Assembly (NCBI GenBank): GCA_963837105.1
Contig: CAWIMG010000026.1
Coordinates: 264,759-328,758, forward strand
Direction: 5' to 3'
From: UBA9676 sp963837105
Lineage (GTDB): Bacteria; Actinomycetota; Actinomycetes; Streptosporangiales; Streptosporangiaceae
DNA length: 64,000 bases
Shown: in pieces, positions 1 through 9,542 of the stretch
Numbering within the stretch: position 1 is the stretch's first letter
Layout: the number at the start of each line of letters is the position of its first letter
Made by a program: the position numbers and the translations under genes
The notes under the pieces: generated by a model
Seen by the model: only the letters and a program-made list of their open reading frames with translations
What the model was told of the DNA's origin: nothing
The model's database searches: none

Positions 1-13
1 CGGCCAGGCTGCC

Positions 14-1198
14 GTGCCGGCCGTGCCGGGCCCGGACGCCGGGCCGGCGCTGCCGCTCACCGGGGTCACCGTCGTCGCCCTGGAGCAGGCGGTCGCGGTG
101 CCGTTCGCCACCCGGCAGCTGGCCGACCTCGGCGCCCGGGTCATCAAGATCGAACGGCCGGGCACCGGCGACTTCGCCCGCGGCTACGACCGGACGGTGC
201 TCGGCCAGGCCAGCTACTTCGTCTGGCTGAACCGGGGCAAGGAGTCGGTGACCCTGGACATCAAGACCGCCAGCGGCCAGTCGGCACTGGCCGCCCTGCT
301 GGCCCGGGCCGACGTGTTCGTGCAGAACCTCGCACCCGGCGCGGCCGGGCGGCTGGGGCTCAGCGCCGGGCGTCTGCTCACCCGTCATCCGCGGCTGATC
401 TGCTGCTCAGTCTCCGGGTACGGGCCGGACGGCCCGTACGCCGGGAAGAAGGCCTATGACCTGCTGGTGCAGTGCGAGGCCGGGCTGCTGTCGGTCACCG
501 GCACGCCAGCCCAGCCGTGCAAGGCAGGCATCTCGGTGGCCGACATCGCCGCCGGGATGTACGCCTACAGCGGGGTGCTCGCCGCCCTGTACGAGCGGGA
601 GCGCACCGGCCGGGGCGGCAGCTTCGAGGTGTCGCTGCTCGACGCGCTGGGCGAGTGGATGAGCCAGCCCGTCTACTACACGGTCTATGGCGGGCTGGAA
701 CCGCAGCGCACCGCAGCCCGGCACGCGTCCATCTCGCCCTACGGCCCCTACCTGGACGGGCAGGTGTTCCTCGGCCTGCAGAACGACCGTGAGTGGGCGG
801 TGCTGTGCGAGCGGGTGCTGGGGCGGCCGGACCTGATCACCGACGAGCGGTTCGCCACCAACCCGGACCGGGTGGCCCACGATGGCGAGCTGACGCAGAT
901 CATCGAGGATGTGCTCGGCTCGATGACGCCCGATGAGGCCGTGGCCCGGCTGGACGCGGCCGGCATCGCCTGCGCGCGGCTGCGCACCCCGGCCGGGTTC
1001 GCCGCGCACCCGCAACTGGCGGCCAGGGACCGGTGGCGCGAGGTGGGCACCCCGGCCGGCCCGGTGCGGGCGCTGCTCCCGCCGGTGACCATGCCCGGCC
1101 GCGAGCCGGCCATGGGCGCTGTCCCCGGGCTCGGCCAGCACACCGAGTCGGTGCTGGCCGAGTTCGGGGCCATACCGGGCCGGCCGGCTGGACAATGA
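14..1198 (+). CDS. CaiB/BaiF family (class III) CoA-transferase
   Basis: This 394-residue protein matches the family III CoA-transferases, which move CoA between carboxylic acids. The N-terminal LPLTGVTVVALEQAVAVP and ADLGARVIKIERP segments are typical. The expected active-site aspartate lies in AYDLL near residue 149, after SGYGPDGPY. Length is normal for the family. The GTG start is only 13 bases from the window edge, so a start further upstream cannot be excluded. Its stop is 3 bases before the ornithine cyclodeaminase homologue, so the two are probably co-transcribed. The acid substrate cannot be read from sequence. Confidence 0.9.
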   Translation: MPAVPGPDAGPALPLTGVTVVALEQAVAVPFATRQLADLGARVIKIERPGTGDFARGYDRTVLGQASYFVWLNRGKESVTLDIKTASGQSALAALLARADVFVQNLAPGAAGRLGLSAGRLLTRHPRLICCSVSGYGPDGPYAGKKAYDLLVQCEAGLLSVTGTPAQPCKAGISVADIAAGMYAYSGVLAALYERERTGRGGSFEVSLLDALGEWMSQPVYYTVYGGLEPQRTAARHASISPYGPYLDGQVFLGLQNDREWAVLCERVLGRPDLITDERFATNPDRVAHDGELTQIIEDVLGSMTPDEAVARLDAAGIACARLRTPAGFAAHPQLAARDRWREVGTPAGPVRALLPPVTMPGREPAMGAVPGLGQHTESVLAEFGAIPGRPAGQ

Positions 1199-1201
1199 GG
1201 C

Positions 1202-2218
1202 ATGGCGGACACCACCGCGATGCTCGTACTCACCCGCCGCGACGTCGAGGCGCTGCTCGACCTGGACGCGCTGATCGGCGCGCTGGCACCGGCCATGGCC
1301 GACCTGAGCGCGGGCCGGGCATCGGTCCCTGACCGGGTGGCGGCGCTGGTGCCCGGGCAGGACGCGTTCCTGGCCGCGATGCCCGGCTACCTCCCCTCCG
1401 CGGACGTGCTGATGGCCAAGCTGGTGTCGCTGTTCCCGGGCAACGCGGGCAGCGCGCTGCCCACCCACCAGGCCGTGATCGCCGTCTTCGATCCGGGGAC
1501 CGGCGCGCCCGCGGCGCTGCTCGACGGCACGGCGATCACCACGGCGCGTACCGGTGCCTGCTCGGCGCTGTCGGCCCGGCTGCTCGCCCGGGACGATGCC
1601 ACGGTCCTGGCCATCCTCGGCACCGGGGAGCAGGCCCGTTCGCACGCCCGCGCCATGTGCCGGGTGAGGCCGATCCGCCAGATCCGGGTCGCGGGACGCA
1701 ACCCGGCCAGGGCGGCGGACCTGGCGGCCGGGCTGGCCGCTGAGCTGGCGGTGGCGGCCCAGGCCGTGCCCTCCTACCGCGAGGCGCTGGATGGCGCCGA
1801 CATCGCCTGCGCGGTCAGCCACGCGGCCGAGCCGGTCATCCGGTACGCATGGCTCTCCCCCGGCGTCCACATCACCTCGGTCGGCTTCAACCCGGCCGGG
1901 CGGGAGATCGATGACGCGACCATCGCCGCGGCGCTGGTCTGCGTGGAATCCCGGCAGGCGGCACTGGCCCCGTTCCCGGCCGGCAGCAACGATCTGCTCA
2001 TCCCCATCCGGGAGGGTGTCATCACCGCTGGCCACATCCATGCCGAACTGGGCGAGCTGGTCACCGGCCGGAAACCGGGACGCGGCAGCCGCGAGCAGAT
2101 CACGCTGTACAAGTCCGTCGGTGTCGCGGTCCAGGACGCCGCGGCGGCGGCGCTGGTCATCGCGGCCGCCCGGGAACGGGGGGCCGGCCAGCAGATCGAC
2201 CTGTCACCGCCGCCGTGA
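1202..2218 (+). CDS. Ornithine cyclodeaminase / mu-crystallin family protein
   Basis: This 338-residue protein belongs to the ornithine cyclodeaminase/mu-crystallin family, whose members act on amino acids, imino acids or N-alkyl amino acids with NAD(P). The Rossmann motif ILGTGEQARSHARAM lies near residues 138-152. The substrate-side ITTARTGA, with its conserved arginine, is near 112-119. The ATG lies 3 bases after the CoA-transferase stop, so the pair is an operon. Substrate is unknown. The family also includes ketimine reductases and alanine dehydrogenase-like enzymes. Confidence 0.88.
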   Translation: MADTTAMLVLTRRDVEALLDLDALIGALAPAMADLSAGRASVPDRVAALVPGQDAFLAAMPGYLPSADVLMAKLVSLFPGNAGSALPTHQAVIAVFDPGTGAPAALLDGTAITTARTGACSALSARLLARDDATVLAILGTGEQARSHARAMCRVRPIRQIRVAGRNPARAADLAAGLAAELAVAAQAVPSYREALDGADIACAVSHAAEPVIRYAWLSPGVHITSVGFNPAGREIDDATIAAALVCVESRQAALAPFPAGSNDLLIPIREGVITAGHIHAELGELVTGRKPGRGSREQITLYKSVGVAVQDAAAAALVIAAARERGAGQQIDLSPPP

Positions 2219-2253
2219 TCGCATTGCCCGCGCGCCTGGCCCAGTCCTTGACC

Positions 2254-3279
2254 TCAGTGCTGGCTGGACTCGGCCCAGATGTTGATGCCGGCCTCGACCG
2301 CGTGCGTGTCGATCGCGGCCAGCTCGTCCGGGGCGAATTCGCGGCCATCGATCGCGGCGAGATTCTCTTCCAGCTGGGCGACGCTGCTCGCGCCGATCAG
2401 CGCCGACGTCACCCGGTCATCGCGCAGCACCCAGGCCAGTGCCAGCTGCGCCAGGGTCTGGCCGCGAGCACTGGCGATGTCGTTCAGCGCCCGCACATGG
2501 GTCATCGTCGGGGCGCTGAGCTGGTCCGGGCTGAGCGAGCCGGCCTGACTGGCCCGCGACCCGGCAGCGACGCCCGCCAGGTACCTGCTCGTCAGCAGGC
2601 CCTGGGCCAGCGGGGAGAAGGCGATGCAGCCAACTCCCTCGCGCCCGAGCACGTCGAGCAGGCCGTGCTCGATCCACCGGTTGAGCATGGAGTACGACGG
2701 CTGGTGGATCAGCAGTGGCACACCAAGCTGGCGCAGTATCCCGGCCGCCTGGACGGTCCGCTCCGCCGAATAGGAGGAGATCCCGGCGTACAGCGCCCTG
2801 CCGGACTGAACGGCGGTTGCCAGCGCGCCCATCGTCTCCGCCAGCGGGGTAGACGGGTCAAACCGGTGGCTGTAAAAGATGTCCACGTAATCCAGGCCCA
2901 TCCGCCGCAGCGACTGGTCCAGGCTGGCCAGCAGGTACTTGCGGGAGCCCCACTCGCCGTAGGGGCCGGGCCACATGTCATACCCGGCCTTGGTCGAGAT
3001 CACCAGCTCGTCGCGGTAGGGCCGCAGGTCCTCGGCCAGGATCCGGCCGAAGTTCAGCTCGGCCGAGCCGTACGGTGGCCCATAGTTGTTCGCCAGGTCG
3101 AAGTGCGTGATCCCGCGGTCGAAAGCCCGGTGCACGATCGCCCGCTGGACCTCCAGCGGCGTGGTGTCACCGAAGTTCTGCCACAGGCCAAGGGAAATCA
3201 CTGGCAGCCTGAGCCCGCTGTGCCCACAGCGGCGGTAGGCCATGCCGTCGTAACGGTCAGCAGCGGCGGAATAGACCAT
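2254..3279 (-). CDS. Aldo/keto reductase, YghZ (L-glyceraldehyde 3-phosphate reductase) type
   Basis: This 341-residue NADPH-dependent aldo/keto reductase has the AKR14-type N-terminus (RYDGMAYRRCGHSGLRLP) seen in E. coli YghZ. The catalytic tetrad is visible: Asp61 and Tyr66 in DLANNYG, Lys97 in STKAGY and His137 in YSHRFD. I chose the ATG at 3279 because MVYSAAADRYDGM aligns with the YghZ N-terminus, although the Met 12 codons inside is possible. The reading frame stays open far upstream, but that part is antisense to the lipoprotein gene and is not protein-like. It converges with the ornithine cyclodeaminase homologue. Confidence 0.9.
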   Translation of the reverse strand: MVYSAAADRYDGMAYRRCGHSGLRLPVISLGLWQNFGDTTPLEVQRAIVHRAFDRGITHFDLANNYGPPYGSAELNFGRILAEDLRPYRDELVISTKAGYDMWPGPYGEWGSRKYLLASLDQSLRRMGLDYVDIFYSHRFDPSTPLAETMGALATAVQSGRALYAGISSYSAERTVQAAGILRQLGVPLLIHQPSYSMLNRWIEHGLLDVLGREGVGCIAFSPLAQGLLTSRYLAGVAAGSRASQAGSLSPDQLSAPTMTHVRALNDIASARGQTLAQLALAWVLRDDRVTSALIGASSVAQLEENLAAIDGREFAPDELAAIDTHAVEAGINIWAESSQH

Positions 3280-3435
3280 GCGAGCAGTCTCCCACTCCGC
3301 GCCTCGGCAGGCGGCCGCCGCTGGCAGCCGCCCGTGGGGGCGGGCCGCCGCCGGCCTGGCCGATCGTGCGAAGCTGATACCCGGCCTGGCCGTCGTGGGC
3401 AGCCGAGCACGCAGCGACAAGGAGGGACGGCGCCC

Positions 3436-5574
3436 GTGTCGCCTGGACGGCCCCGCAGTCCCGCCCGTGGCGGCACCGGCCATGCCCGGCACGCCGGCGG
3501 CCCCCGGTGGCGCCTGGCGGTGGCCGCCGGCGGAACCAGCCTGGCCCTGATCGCCGCTGCCTGCTCTGCGGGCAGCGGGCCGCCGCCGCGGCGGACCGCC
3601 TCGCCCGCCGCGCACTCCCCCGCGGCCAGTGCTCCGCCGGCCACGGGCCCGCCGCAGGCCCTGCAGATCACGCCAGCGCCCTACCAGCTCCCGTGGGGGA
3701 TCTCCGGCGAGGCGGTGCTCGCCTACGGCCGGGATCTGCTGCTCATCGGTGGCGTCAGCCAGCGGTCCGGCGCTGCCGCCGCGCTCACCCAGCTCAATCC
3801 GGTGACGGGCCGGACCACCGGGGCCCGGCTGGCCATCGCCAGCCACGACGCGGCCGGTGCATTGCTCGGTGGCCAGCCCTTCGTGTTCGGTGGCGGTGAC
3901 ACCGGCAGCATCGCAGCCGTCCAGTCGCTGCGCCCCGGTCACACCGCCGTCGTGGCCGGGCAGCTGCCGGGGCCACGCTCCGGCCTGTCCTCGGTCACCC
4001 TGGGCCCGGCCGCGTACCTCGCCGGCGGCCACGACGGCCCGGGCTACCCCGCCGCCGTGCTCAGCACCAGCAACGGCACAACATTCAGGACGGTCGCGAA
4101 GCTGCCCGTCCCCGTCCGGGACGCGGCGGTGGCCGGCACCGGGAACAACATCTGGGTATTCGGCGGCCAGACCCCGGCCGGGCCGACCACCAGCATCCAG
4201 CGGGTGAACATCACCACCGGCAAGGCGGCGGTCGCTGGTCACCTGCCGGCCCCGCTTTCCGGGGCGGCCGCGTTCACCCTCGGCGGCCGTATTTTCCTCG
4301 CCGGCGGGCAGGGCGCCGGTACCGGCGCGGCCAGCCGGGCAGTGCTCGCCTTCGATCCGGCCCGCCACTCGGTCACGGCAGCGGGCACGCTGCCAGCCGG
4401 GGTCAGCGGCGCCGCCGCCGCGGTGATAGGCCGGACCGCCTTCCTCGTGGGCGGGTACGACGGTCACCGGCCGCTGCCCTCGGTCACCCAGCTGCGGCTG
4501 ATCCCGGTCACGGCCGGTTTCTCCGCCGTGAACCCGGGCACCCCGGTCGATCCGCCGGGCGGTGCCGCCGGCGGCCAGGAGCTGGCCAGCGCCCCATGGC
4601 TGGGCGCCGCGCACGGCAAGGGTCACCTGGCGCCGGGCTCGGACCCGTCGGTGCTGCCCGGGGACATCCTGATCGCCGACGACTGGAACAACCGGCTGCT
4701 CATCGTGGACCCGCAGGGGCGGGTACGGTGGCGTTTCCCTCGGCCCGGCGACCTGGCCAGGGGCCAGAGCTTCCTGCTGCCCGACGATGCGTTCTTCTCC
4801 CCCGACGGCAGGTACATCGTCGCCACCGAGGAGGAAGACTCGGTGATCAGCGTCATCAGCATCGCCAGGCACCGGATCGTGTACCGGTACGGAACGCCCG
4901 GCGTGCCGGGCAGCGCGGACAACTACCTGTCCAACCCGGACGACGCGATGATGCTGCCGGACGGGAGCCTGCTCACCGCCGACATCAAGAACTGCCGCAT
5001 CCTGGAGCTCGCACCGCCGTCGCGCCAGCTGCACCGGCCCCGCCGGATCATCGGCACACCCGGAGTCTGCGGGCACAACCCCCCGTACGCGTTCGGCAGC
5101 CCCAACGGGGCCTTCCCCACCACCAATGGCAGCTACCTGGTCACCGAGATCAGCAGCGACTGGGTGACCCAGATGAGCCTGAGCGGCCGGGTGGCGTGGG
5201 CCACGCATCCGCCGGGGGTGGCCTACCCGTCGGACACCAACGAGGTGTACCCGGGCCGGTACCTGACCGCGGACTACTCACAGCCCGGGCAGGTGGTCGA
5301 GTTCAGCTCCAGCGGCCAGCTGCTGTGGCGGTTCGGCGGGCTCAACCACCCTTCCCTGGCCCTGCCGCTGCCGAACGGCGACATCCTCGTCAACGACGAC
5401 TACAACGACCGGGTCATCGTCATCGACCCGCTCACCCACCGGATCGTGTGGCAGTACGGGCACACGGGCGTCCCGGGGACCGCCCCCGGCTACCTCAACG
5501 ATCCCGACGGCCTCGACCTCGTGCCGCCCGACTCGATGCTGATCACGCACGCCCCCACCATGGGCCTGCCGTGA
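3436..5574 (+). CDS. Lipoprotein with kelch-like repeats followed by an NHL/PQQ-like propeller
   Basis: This 712-residue protein is predicted to be secreted and lipid-anchored. It has an arginine-rich start, a hydrophobic stretch (LAVAAGGTSLALIAAAC) and a lipobox cysteine at residue 43, followed by a Pro/Ala/Ser-rich linker. Residues about 95-345 carry repeated GG turns (IGGVSQ, FGGGDT, AGGHDG, FGGQTP, AGGQGA, VGGYDG) typical of kelch blades. Residues about 400-700 carry a second propeller with repeats such as DILIADDWNNRLLIVD and DILVNDDYNDRVIVID. The GTG start is fixed by AAGGAGGGA about 8 bases upstream. It probably binds a ligand or the cell wall. No catalytic site was recognised. Confidence 0.8.
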   Translation: MSPGRPRSPARGGTGHARHAGGPRWRLAVAAGGTSLALIAAACSAGSGPPPRRTASPAAHSPAASAPPATGPPQALQITPAPYQLPWGISGEAVLAYGRDLLLIGGVSQRSGAAAALTQLNPVTGRTTGARLAIASHDAAGALLGGQPFVFGGGDTGSIAAVQSLRPGHTAVVAGQLPGPRSGLSSVTLGPAAYLAGGHDGPGYPAAVLSTSNGTTFRTVAKLPVPVRDAAVAGTGNNIWVFGGQTPAGPTTSIQRVNITTGKAAVAGHLPAPLSGAAAFTLGGRIFLAGGQGAGTGAASRAVLAFDPARHSVTAAGTLPAGVSGAAAAVIGRTAFLVGGYDGHRPLPSVTQLRLIPVTAGFSAVNPGTPVDPPGGAAGGQELASAPWLGAAHGKGHLAPGSDPSVLPGDILIADDWNNRLLIVDPQGRVRWRFPRPGDLARGQSFLLPDDAFFSPDGRYIVATEEEDSVISVISIARHRIVYRYGTPGVPGSADNYLSNPDDAMMLPDGSLLTADIKNCRILELAPPSRQLHRPRRIIGTPGVCGHNPPYAFGSPNGAFPTTNGSYLVTEISSDWVTQMSLSGRVAWATHPPGVAYPSDTNEVYPGRYLTADYSQPGQVVEFSSSGQLLWRFGGLNHPSLALPLPNGDILVNDDYNDRVIVIDPLTHRIVWQYGHTGVPGTAPGYLNDPDGLDLVPPDSMLITHAPTMGLP

Positions 5575-5598
5575 CCAGCCCCAGATAGACCGCGGGCT

Positions 5599-5622
5599 CC
5601 GGCACCCGGGTCAGCGTGCCGG
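5599..5622. terminator. Possible shared hairpin between convergent genes
   Basis: CCGGCAC (5599-5605) pairs with GTGCCGG (5616-5622) across a 10-base loop. It lies between the stop of the propeller lipoprotein and the 3' end of the convergent LURP-one-like gene, whose last codons it includes. There is no T tract, so termination is only a guess. Confidence 0.3.
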
Positions 5623-5985
5623 ATGCGCCATGGTGTCCAGCACGGCCGTGATCGCCAGCATGAGCACAGGGTCCTGCCCGGGAGCCACCGCGACCCCATA
5701 GGTGTCAGCGGCCCGGAACCACTTCTTGGACACCTCGGCCACCGTTGACCGGCCGTCCTCGATGGTGTACTCGTGGTCGACGATGTTGCCCTGGCTGTCT
5801 TCGAAGAGCAGCGTCTCCCGTACCCGCAGCGCCTTGCCGTCCACCTTGAAGACCCGCTCGCCCTGGTCATTCTCGATCCAGTAGTCGTCGCCGATGGACA
5901 CCAGCTTCTGGCGCATCTGGTAGTGCGTCGCGCCATCGCCACCGCGGCGCTCCTCACGCCGCTCCTGCCGCCTCTCCCTGAACAC
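5611..5985 (-). CDS. LURP-one-related (LOR) / tubby-C-like protein
   Basis: This 124-residue protein has a charged N-terminus (MFRERRQERREERRGG) followed by a compact LOR fold: MRQKLVSIGDDYWIEND, then ERVFKVDGKALRVRETL, then GNIVDHEYTIEDG. The family resembles phospholipid scramblases and tubby C-terminal domains, and its role in bacteria is unknown. No signal peptide or membrane segment is seen. It is followed on the same strand by a glycosyltransferase gene starting further upstream, but the two need not be co-transcribed. Confidence 0.8.
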   Translation of the reverse strand: MFRERRQERREERRGGDGATHYQMRQKLVSIGDDYWIENDQGERVFKVDGKALRVRETLLFEDSQGNIVDHEYTIEDGRSTVAEVSKKWFRAADTYGVAVAPGQDPVLMLAITAVLDTMAHPAR

Positions 5986-6031
5986 ATGTCCTCCTCACGG
6001 TTTGGCTCGGCCGGGTTCGCGGTGCCAGCCG

Positions 6032-7324
6032 TTAAGTACCCGCTGCCTGCTCGATGAGGTCAGCGGCCGCGCGGACGCCCCCGCGCCGCTGGATCGTAGC
6101 CGCGGCAGCTGCCAGCCGGGCCCGCAGGCCGCTGTCGCCGAGCAGACGGCGAAGCGCGGCGTGCATCTGGATGTCAGTGAACCGGTAGGTGTCGAGCCGG
6201 GCGCCCAGGCCTAGTTCCTGCACCCGTTGCGCGTTGTCGTGCTGGTCCCAGAACAGCGGCAGCACGATCATCGGCTTGCCGAAGTGCAGGCATTCGGTGA
6301 CCGTGTTGTTGCCGCCATGAGTGATCACCAGGTCGCAGAGCGGGATGACCGAGGTCTGCGGCAGGAACTCGGCGCCGGCCATGTTGGCGGCCAGGTCGAT
6401 CTGGTCGTGCAGCGGTCCCATGGACACGATGTAACGGCAGGGGGTCCCGGACAGGCAGTTGATCACCCGCTGCATCAGCTGCACATCCGCCGACCCGAGT
6501 GACCCGAGCGAGAAGTAGATCAGCGCTCCGTCGCCGCCGGCGAGCGCCGCGGGCAGGGTGAACTTCTCATCCGTTCCCCGCACCGAGGAGTTGACCCGGT
6601 GCCAGGACGGCCCCAGCGGCCGGCTGCGCCGGTAATCGGCCAGCTCCGGGTAGATGTACAGGTTGACCGCGCCTTCGTGGATGAACTCCAGATCGGGCAG
6701 GGGTGGCGCCCCCTGCCCGGTCACCCAGCCGTTGAACTCGGCCCACACCGGCCGGTGCACCCGCTCATATTCGTCGCGGAACGCCTGCCAGCCTTCCGGG
6801 CCGGCGCTGGGGTAGCCGGAGAACGGCGGCGGGATGGCCGGATCGGGGAGCTCCAGCGGGTTGCAGGACACGATCCGCACGAACGGCACCCCCGCGGTGA
6901 GCAGCGCCGGAAACGCCACCACGTTGTCCTCGACGATCACATCCGGCCGGGTCCGCTCGATGACCTCGGTGAGCTGCTGCTGGCAGTACCGCGCGCCGCC
7001 GATCAGCTCCTCCCACACCGGCCTGATGAACCCCGCTAGCTGCTCGATCGTCGGCTTGCGGAACTGCGGCGCTGTGTCGCGGATGAAGTCCTTCCAGAAC
7101 TGGCCGGCATCCTGGCCGTCCGCGCCCGCTGGCGCCGGGGGCGCCAGGCCCACCAGTTCCTCCGTAAACCCCAGCGGCTCGAGCCGCCCCCGCCATGAGG
7201 CTTCCGCCGCGAATACCACCCGGTGCCCCCGGCGGCGCAGTACGTCACCGATGCCGATGCAGTTGTTCGTCGGCCCGTACGCGCTCTCGGGCATGAACAA
7301 GATCGTCAGCGCCCGCTGGGTCAT
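6032..7324 (-). CDS. MGT/UGT-type glycosyltransferase (GT1-like)
   Basis: This 430-residue protein has the two-domain GT-B layout. It opens with ALTILFMPESAYGPTNNCIGIG, and the C-terminal donor-site motif is LVITHGGNNTVTECLHFGKPMIVLPLFWDQHDNA. Such enzymes transfer a sugar from a nucleotide sugar to a lipid, antibiotic or other small molecule. I chose the ATG at 7324 because AGGAG lies 5 bases upstream. A GTG at 7339 would place this ribosome binding site inside the gene. Acceptor and donor are unknown, and no biosynthetic cluster surrounds it. Confidence 0.87.
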   Translation of the reverse strand: MTQRALTILFMPESAYGPTNNCIGIGDVLRRRGHRVVFAAEASWRGRLEPLGFTEELVGLAPPAPAGADGQDAGQFWKDFIRDTAPQFRKPTIEQLAGFIRPVWEELIGGARYCQQQLTEVIERTRPDVIVEDNVVAFPALLTAGVPFVRIVSCNPLELPDPAIPPPFSGYPSAGPEGWQAFRDEYERVHRPVWAEFNGWVTGQGAPPLPDLEFIHEGAVNLYIYPELADYRRSRPLGPSWHRVNSSVRGTDEKFTLPAALAGGDGALIYFSLGSLGSADVQLMQRVINCLSGTPCRYIVSMGPLHDQIDLAANMAGAEFLPQTSVIPLCDLVITHGGNNTVTECLHFGKPMIVLPLFWDQHDNAQRVQELGLGARLDTYRFTDIQMHAALRRLLGDSGLRARLAAAAATIQRRGGVRAAADLIEQAAGT

Positions 7325-7493
7325 GGTCACTCCTGTCACGCACCCGGAAACTCAGCCTGGCAGACCGAACTCGTGTTGCCAGGGTCTTTCGTCACCTACC
7401 CGGCAGCTGGCTGCGAGCTCGGACCTGGCTGGCCACAGCCGGCCCGGATGTCGTCGCTGTCGAGGGTGCCGGCCCCCCAGGCCGGCTCAGCAG

Positions 7494-9101
7494 GTGAGCC
7501 CCGCGCAGCTCGCGGCGGCCGTCGCCTCGCTGAGCACGGCATCCGGTGTGACCGCTCACAGCGGGCCCTATCCCGTCACAGATAGCGTCATCCGGTTCCG
7601 GGGGCACGCTGTGGACGTGGTGGCCGAAGGGCGAGACCGGGCCCCCGCCTCGGTAGACCAGCCCAAACTGACCCAAGGGAGCTGGATCCGCCCCGGCGCG
7701 GTGGTGATCGAGCGTGGCTTCGCGAATGCCCTTGGCATTCACGCCGGCGACACTGTCCGCTTGGGAAGCCGGTCGTTCCGGGTGGCCGGGATCGCCGTGA
7801 CGGCTGCCGTCCCGCCCTATCCCAGCAGCCTGTGCCACATCGTCTGCCCCTTCGCCGTCCACATGGGAAGCTTCGGAGTCCCGAACATGGGTCTCGTGTG
7901 GCTCAGCCGCTCGGCCGTGTCAGGTATTGCCGGGCCGGGCAGCAACATCGCCTACCTCCTCAACCTGAAGCTGGCGAACCCCGCACAGGCTCCGGCCTTC
8001 GCGGCTCAGCATCCGGGCACCTTTTCCTGGCAGAGCATCCAGAGCGCGATCAACGCCCTGATCGGGATCGAGCAGGTGGCCTTGGCGTTCGGCGGATGGC
8101 TGATTGGCCTGCTTGCCCTCGCCGGACTCGGTGTCCTCGTCGGCCGGCGGATGACCGAGCAGGCGAGGCGGATCGGGCTCCTCAAAGCCGTCGGCGCGGC
8201 CCCCATGATGGTGGCGGGAGTACTGCTCTTGGAGCACATCGCTTTGGCCCTGGCCGCCGCCGTCGTCGGGCTGGTAGCGGGATGGCTGATCGCACCCCTG
8301 CTCACTGGCACCGGGGCGGGCCTGGTCGGTGCGCCCGGCGCACCCTCTGTCAGCATGCCGACCGTCATCATCATCACCGTGATCGCCCTGGCGGTCGCCA
8401 CTGTCTCATCACTTGTCCCCGCCATCCGGGCCGCCCGCACCAGCACTGTCACCGCTCTCGCCGACGCACCGCGCGTGCCTCCCCGCAGGCCAATGCTCAC
8501 CGCTGTTTCGGCGCTCCTGCCCGTGCCGCTTCTCCTGGCCTTGCGTCAGCTCTCACGCCGGCCCCGACGTGCTCTGCTCAACGCCATCAGCATCGCCGTT
8601 ACTGTCACCGGCATCGTTGCCATCCTCGCCAACTATGCCCACGTCTCAACCGCCAACCTCACCATCAGCAACCTGAAGGCCGGCCGGGTCGACGAGCTGA
8701 CGGCGATGATCACCGTGATGCTGATCATCCTTGCCGCGGTGAATACCACCTTCATCGCCTGGGCGACCGCCGCCGACGGCAGATTCTCCTCCGCCCTGGA
8801 GCGAGCGCTCGGAGCGACGGCAGGACAGGTGACCGCCGGTCTCTCGATGACAGCGCTGCTCCCTGCCCTGCCTGGCGCCATCATCGGGATACCGCTGGGC
8901 ATAGGGGCCTACCACCTTCTCGCTTCAGGCACTCCCCTGTCCGTGCCGCCCGCGTGGCAGCTCGCTGGGGTATTCCTGGCAACCCTGCTTGCGGTCACTG
9001 TTCTTACCGCCATCCCATCCAGGCTCAGTGCGCGGCGCCCCCGGCACAGATACTGCAAACCGAATAGGCCACACTCGCCGGCTATTTCCCGCGGGAGCTG
9101 A
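7494..9101 (+). pseudogene. FtsX-family ABC transporter permease, N-terminus missing and 3' frameshift
   Basis: The readable part is the C-terminal two-thirds of an ABC permease of the FtsX/MacB type: a periplasmic-type segment, then several membrane spans. It includes RRIGLLKAVGAAPMMVAGVLLLEH and a second repeat ending SALERALGATAGQVTAGL. The N-terminal first membrane span and most of the first extracellular domain are absent. No strong start or ribosome binding site precedes the GTG at 7494. Near the end, homology jumps frame in a five-C run at 9038-9042: the current frame runs into the neighbouring gene, while the other frame gives PPAQILQTE and a stop at 9067, a normal family ending. No ATPase partner is adjacent. 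I call it a relic. Confidence 0.75.
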
Positions 9102-9501
9102 GCCAGGCCGCCGCCCGGGCGGGTGATGCCCGGGCGAGCCAGGCGTCCTGGATGACTTCGGACAGTTCTCGCACCGAGAGCTCGCCGATCCGGCTCGCAC
9201 GCACCAGCACGGATGGGTGACCGTCGAAGTGAGGGGTGGTGAAGAAGGGCGAGCCCGGATCCTGGACCAGTGCCTGCTTGTCAGACTCCGATGGCACCCA
9301 GAACATGATCACGTCGGGGTAACGTTCGCCGGTCTGAGGGTCAATGGCGTCGGGGCGGGGGTTGCGGAAGAACACAAACGATTTGCCGCCCACCTGGTAG
9401 ACGGGATTTCCCAGCGGGCCATGGATCACCCTGACGTGAGGCATGCGCATGGCCAGGCCGTGGACGTCCTCGACTCGCGCGGGACGCGCGTGCGCCGGCA
9501 T
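9082..9501 (-). CDS. MmcQ/YjbR family protein
   Basis: This protein of about 139 residues matches the MmcQ/YjbR double-wing fold family. The pattern is RVEDVHGLAMRMPHVRVI, then VYQVGGKSFVFFRNPRPD, then a C-terminal SELSVRELSEVIQDAW-like helix. Function in the family is unsettled; some members were proposed to bind DNA. The ATG at 9501 is the first good start, without a strong ribosome binding site. The 3' end overlaps the tail of the broken ABC permease on the other strand, which fits erosion of that gene. Confidence 0.75.
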   Translation of the reverse strand: MPAHARPARVEDVHGLAMRMPHVRVIHGPLGNPVYQVGGKSFVFFRNPRPDAIDPQTGERYPDVIMFWVPSESDKQALVQDPGSPFFTTPHFDGHPSVLVRASRIGELSVRELSEVIQDAWLARASPARAAAWLSSRGK

Positions 9502-9542
9502 GGGCAATATCGTAAGCGGGGATAGCCTTCCAGCGGCTGCGC

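Noticed and set aside
2254..5208. A minus-strand open frame of 984 codons
   Set aside because: Only the last 341 codons are the reductase; the rest is antisense to the propeller lipoprotein.
2215..5574. A plus-strand open frame of 1119 codons covering the aldo/keto reductase and the lipoprotein
   Set aside because: Its first 400 codons are antisense to a clear aldo/keto reductase and read as Arg/Gly/Gln-rich noise; the real start is the GTG at 3436 with a good ribosome binding site.
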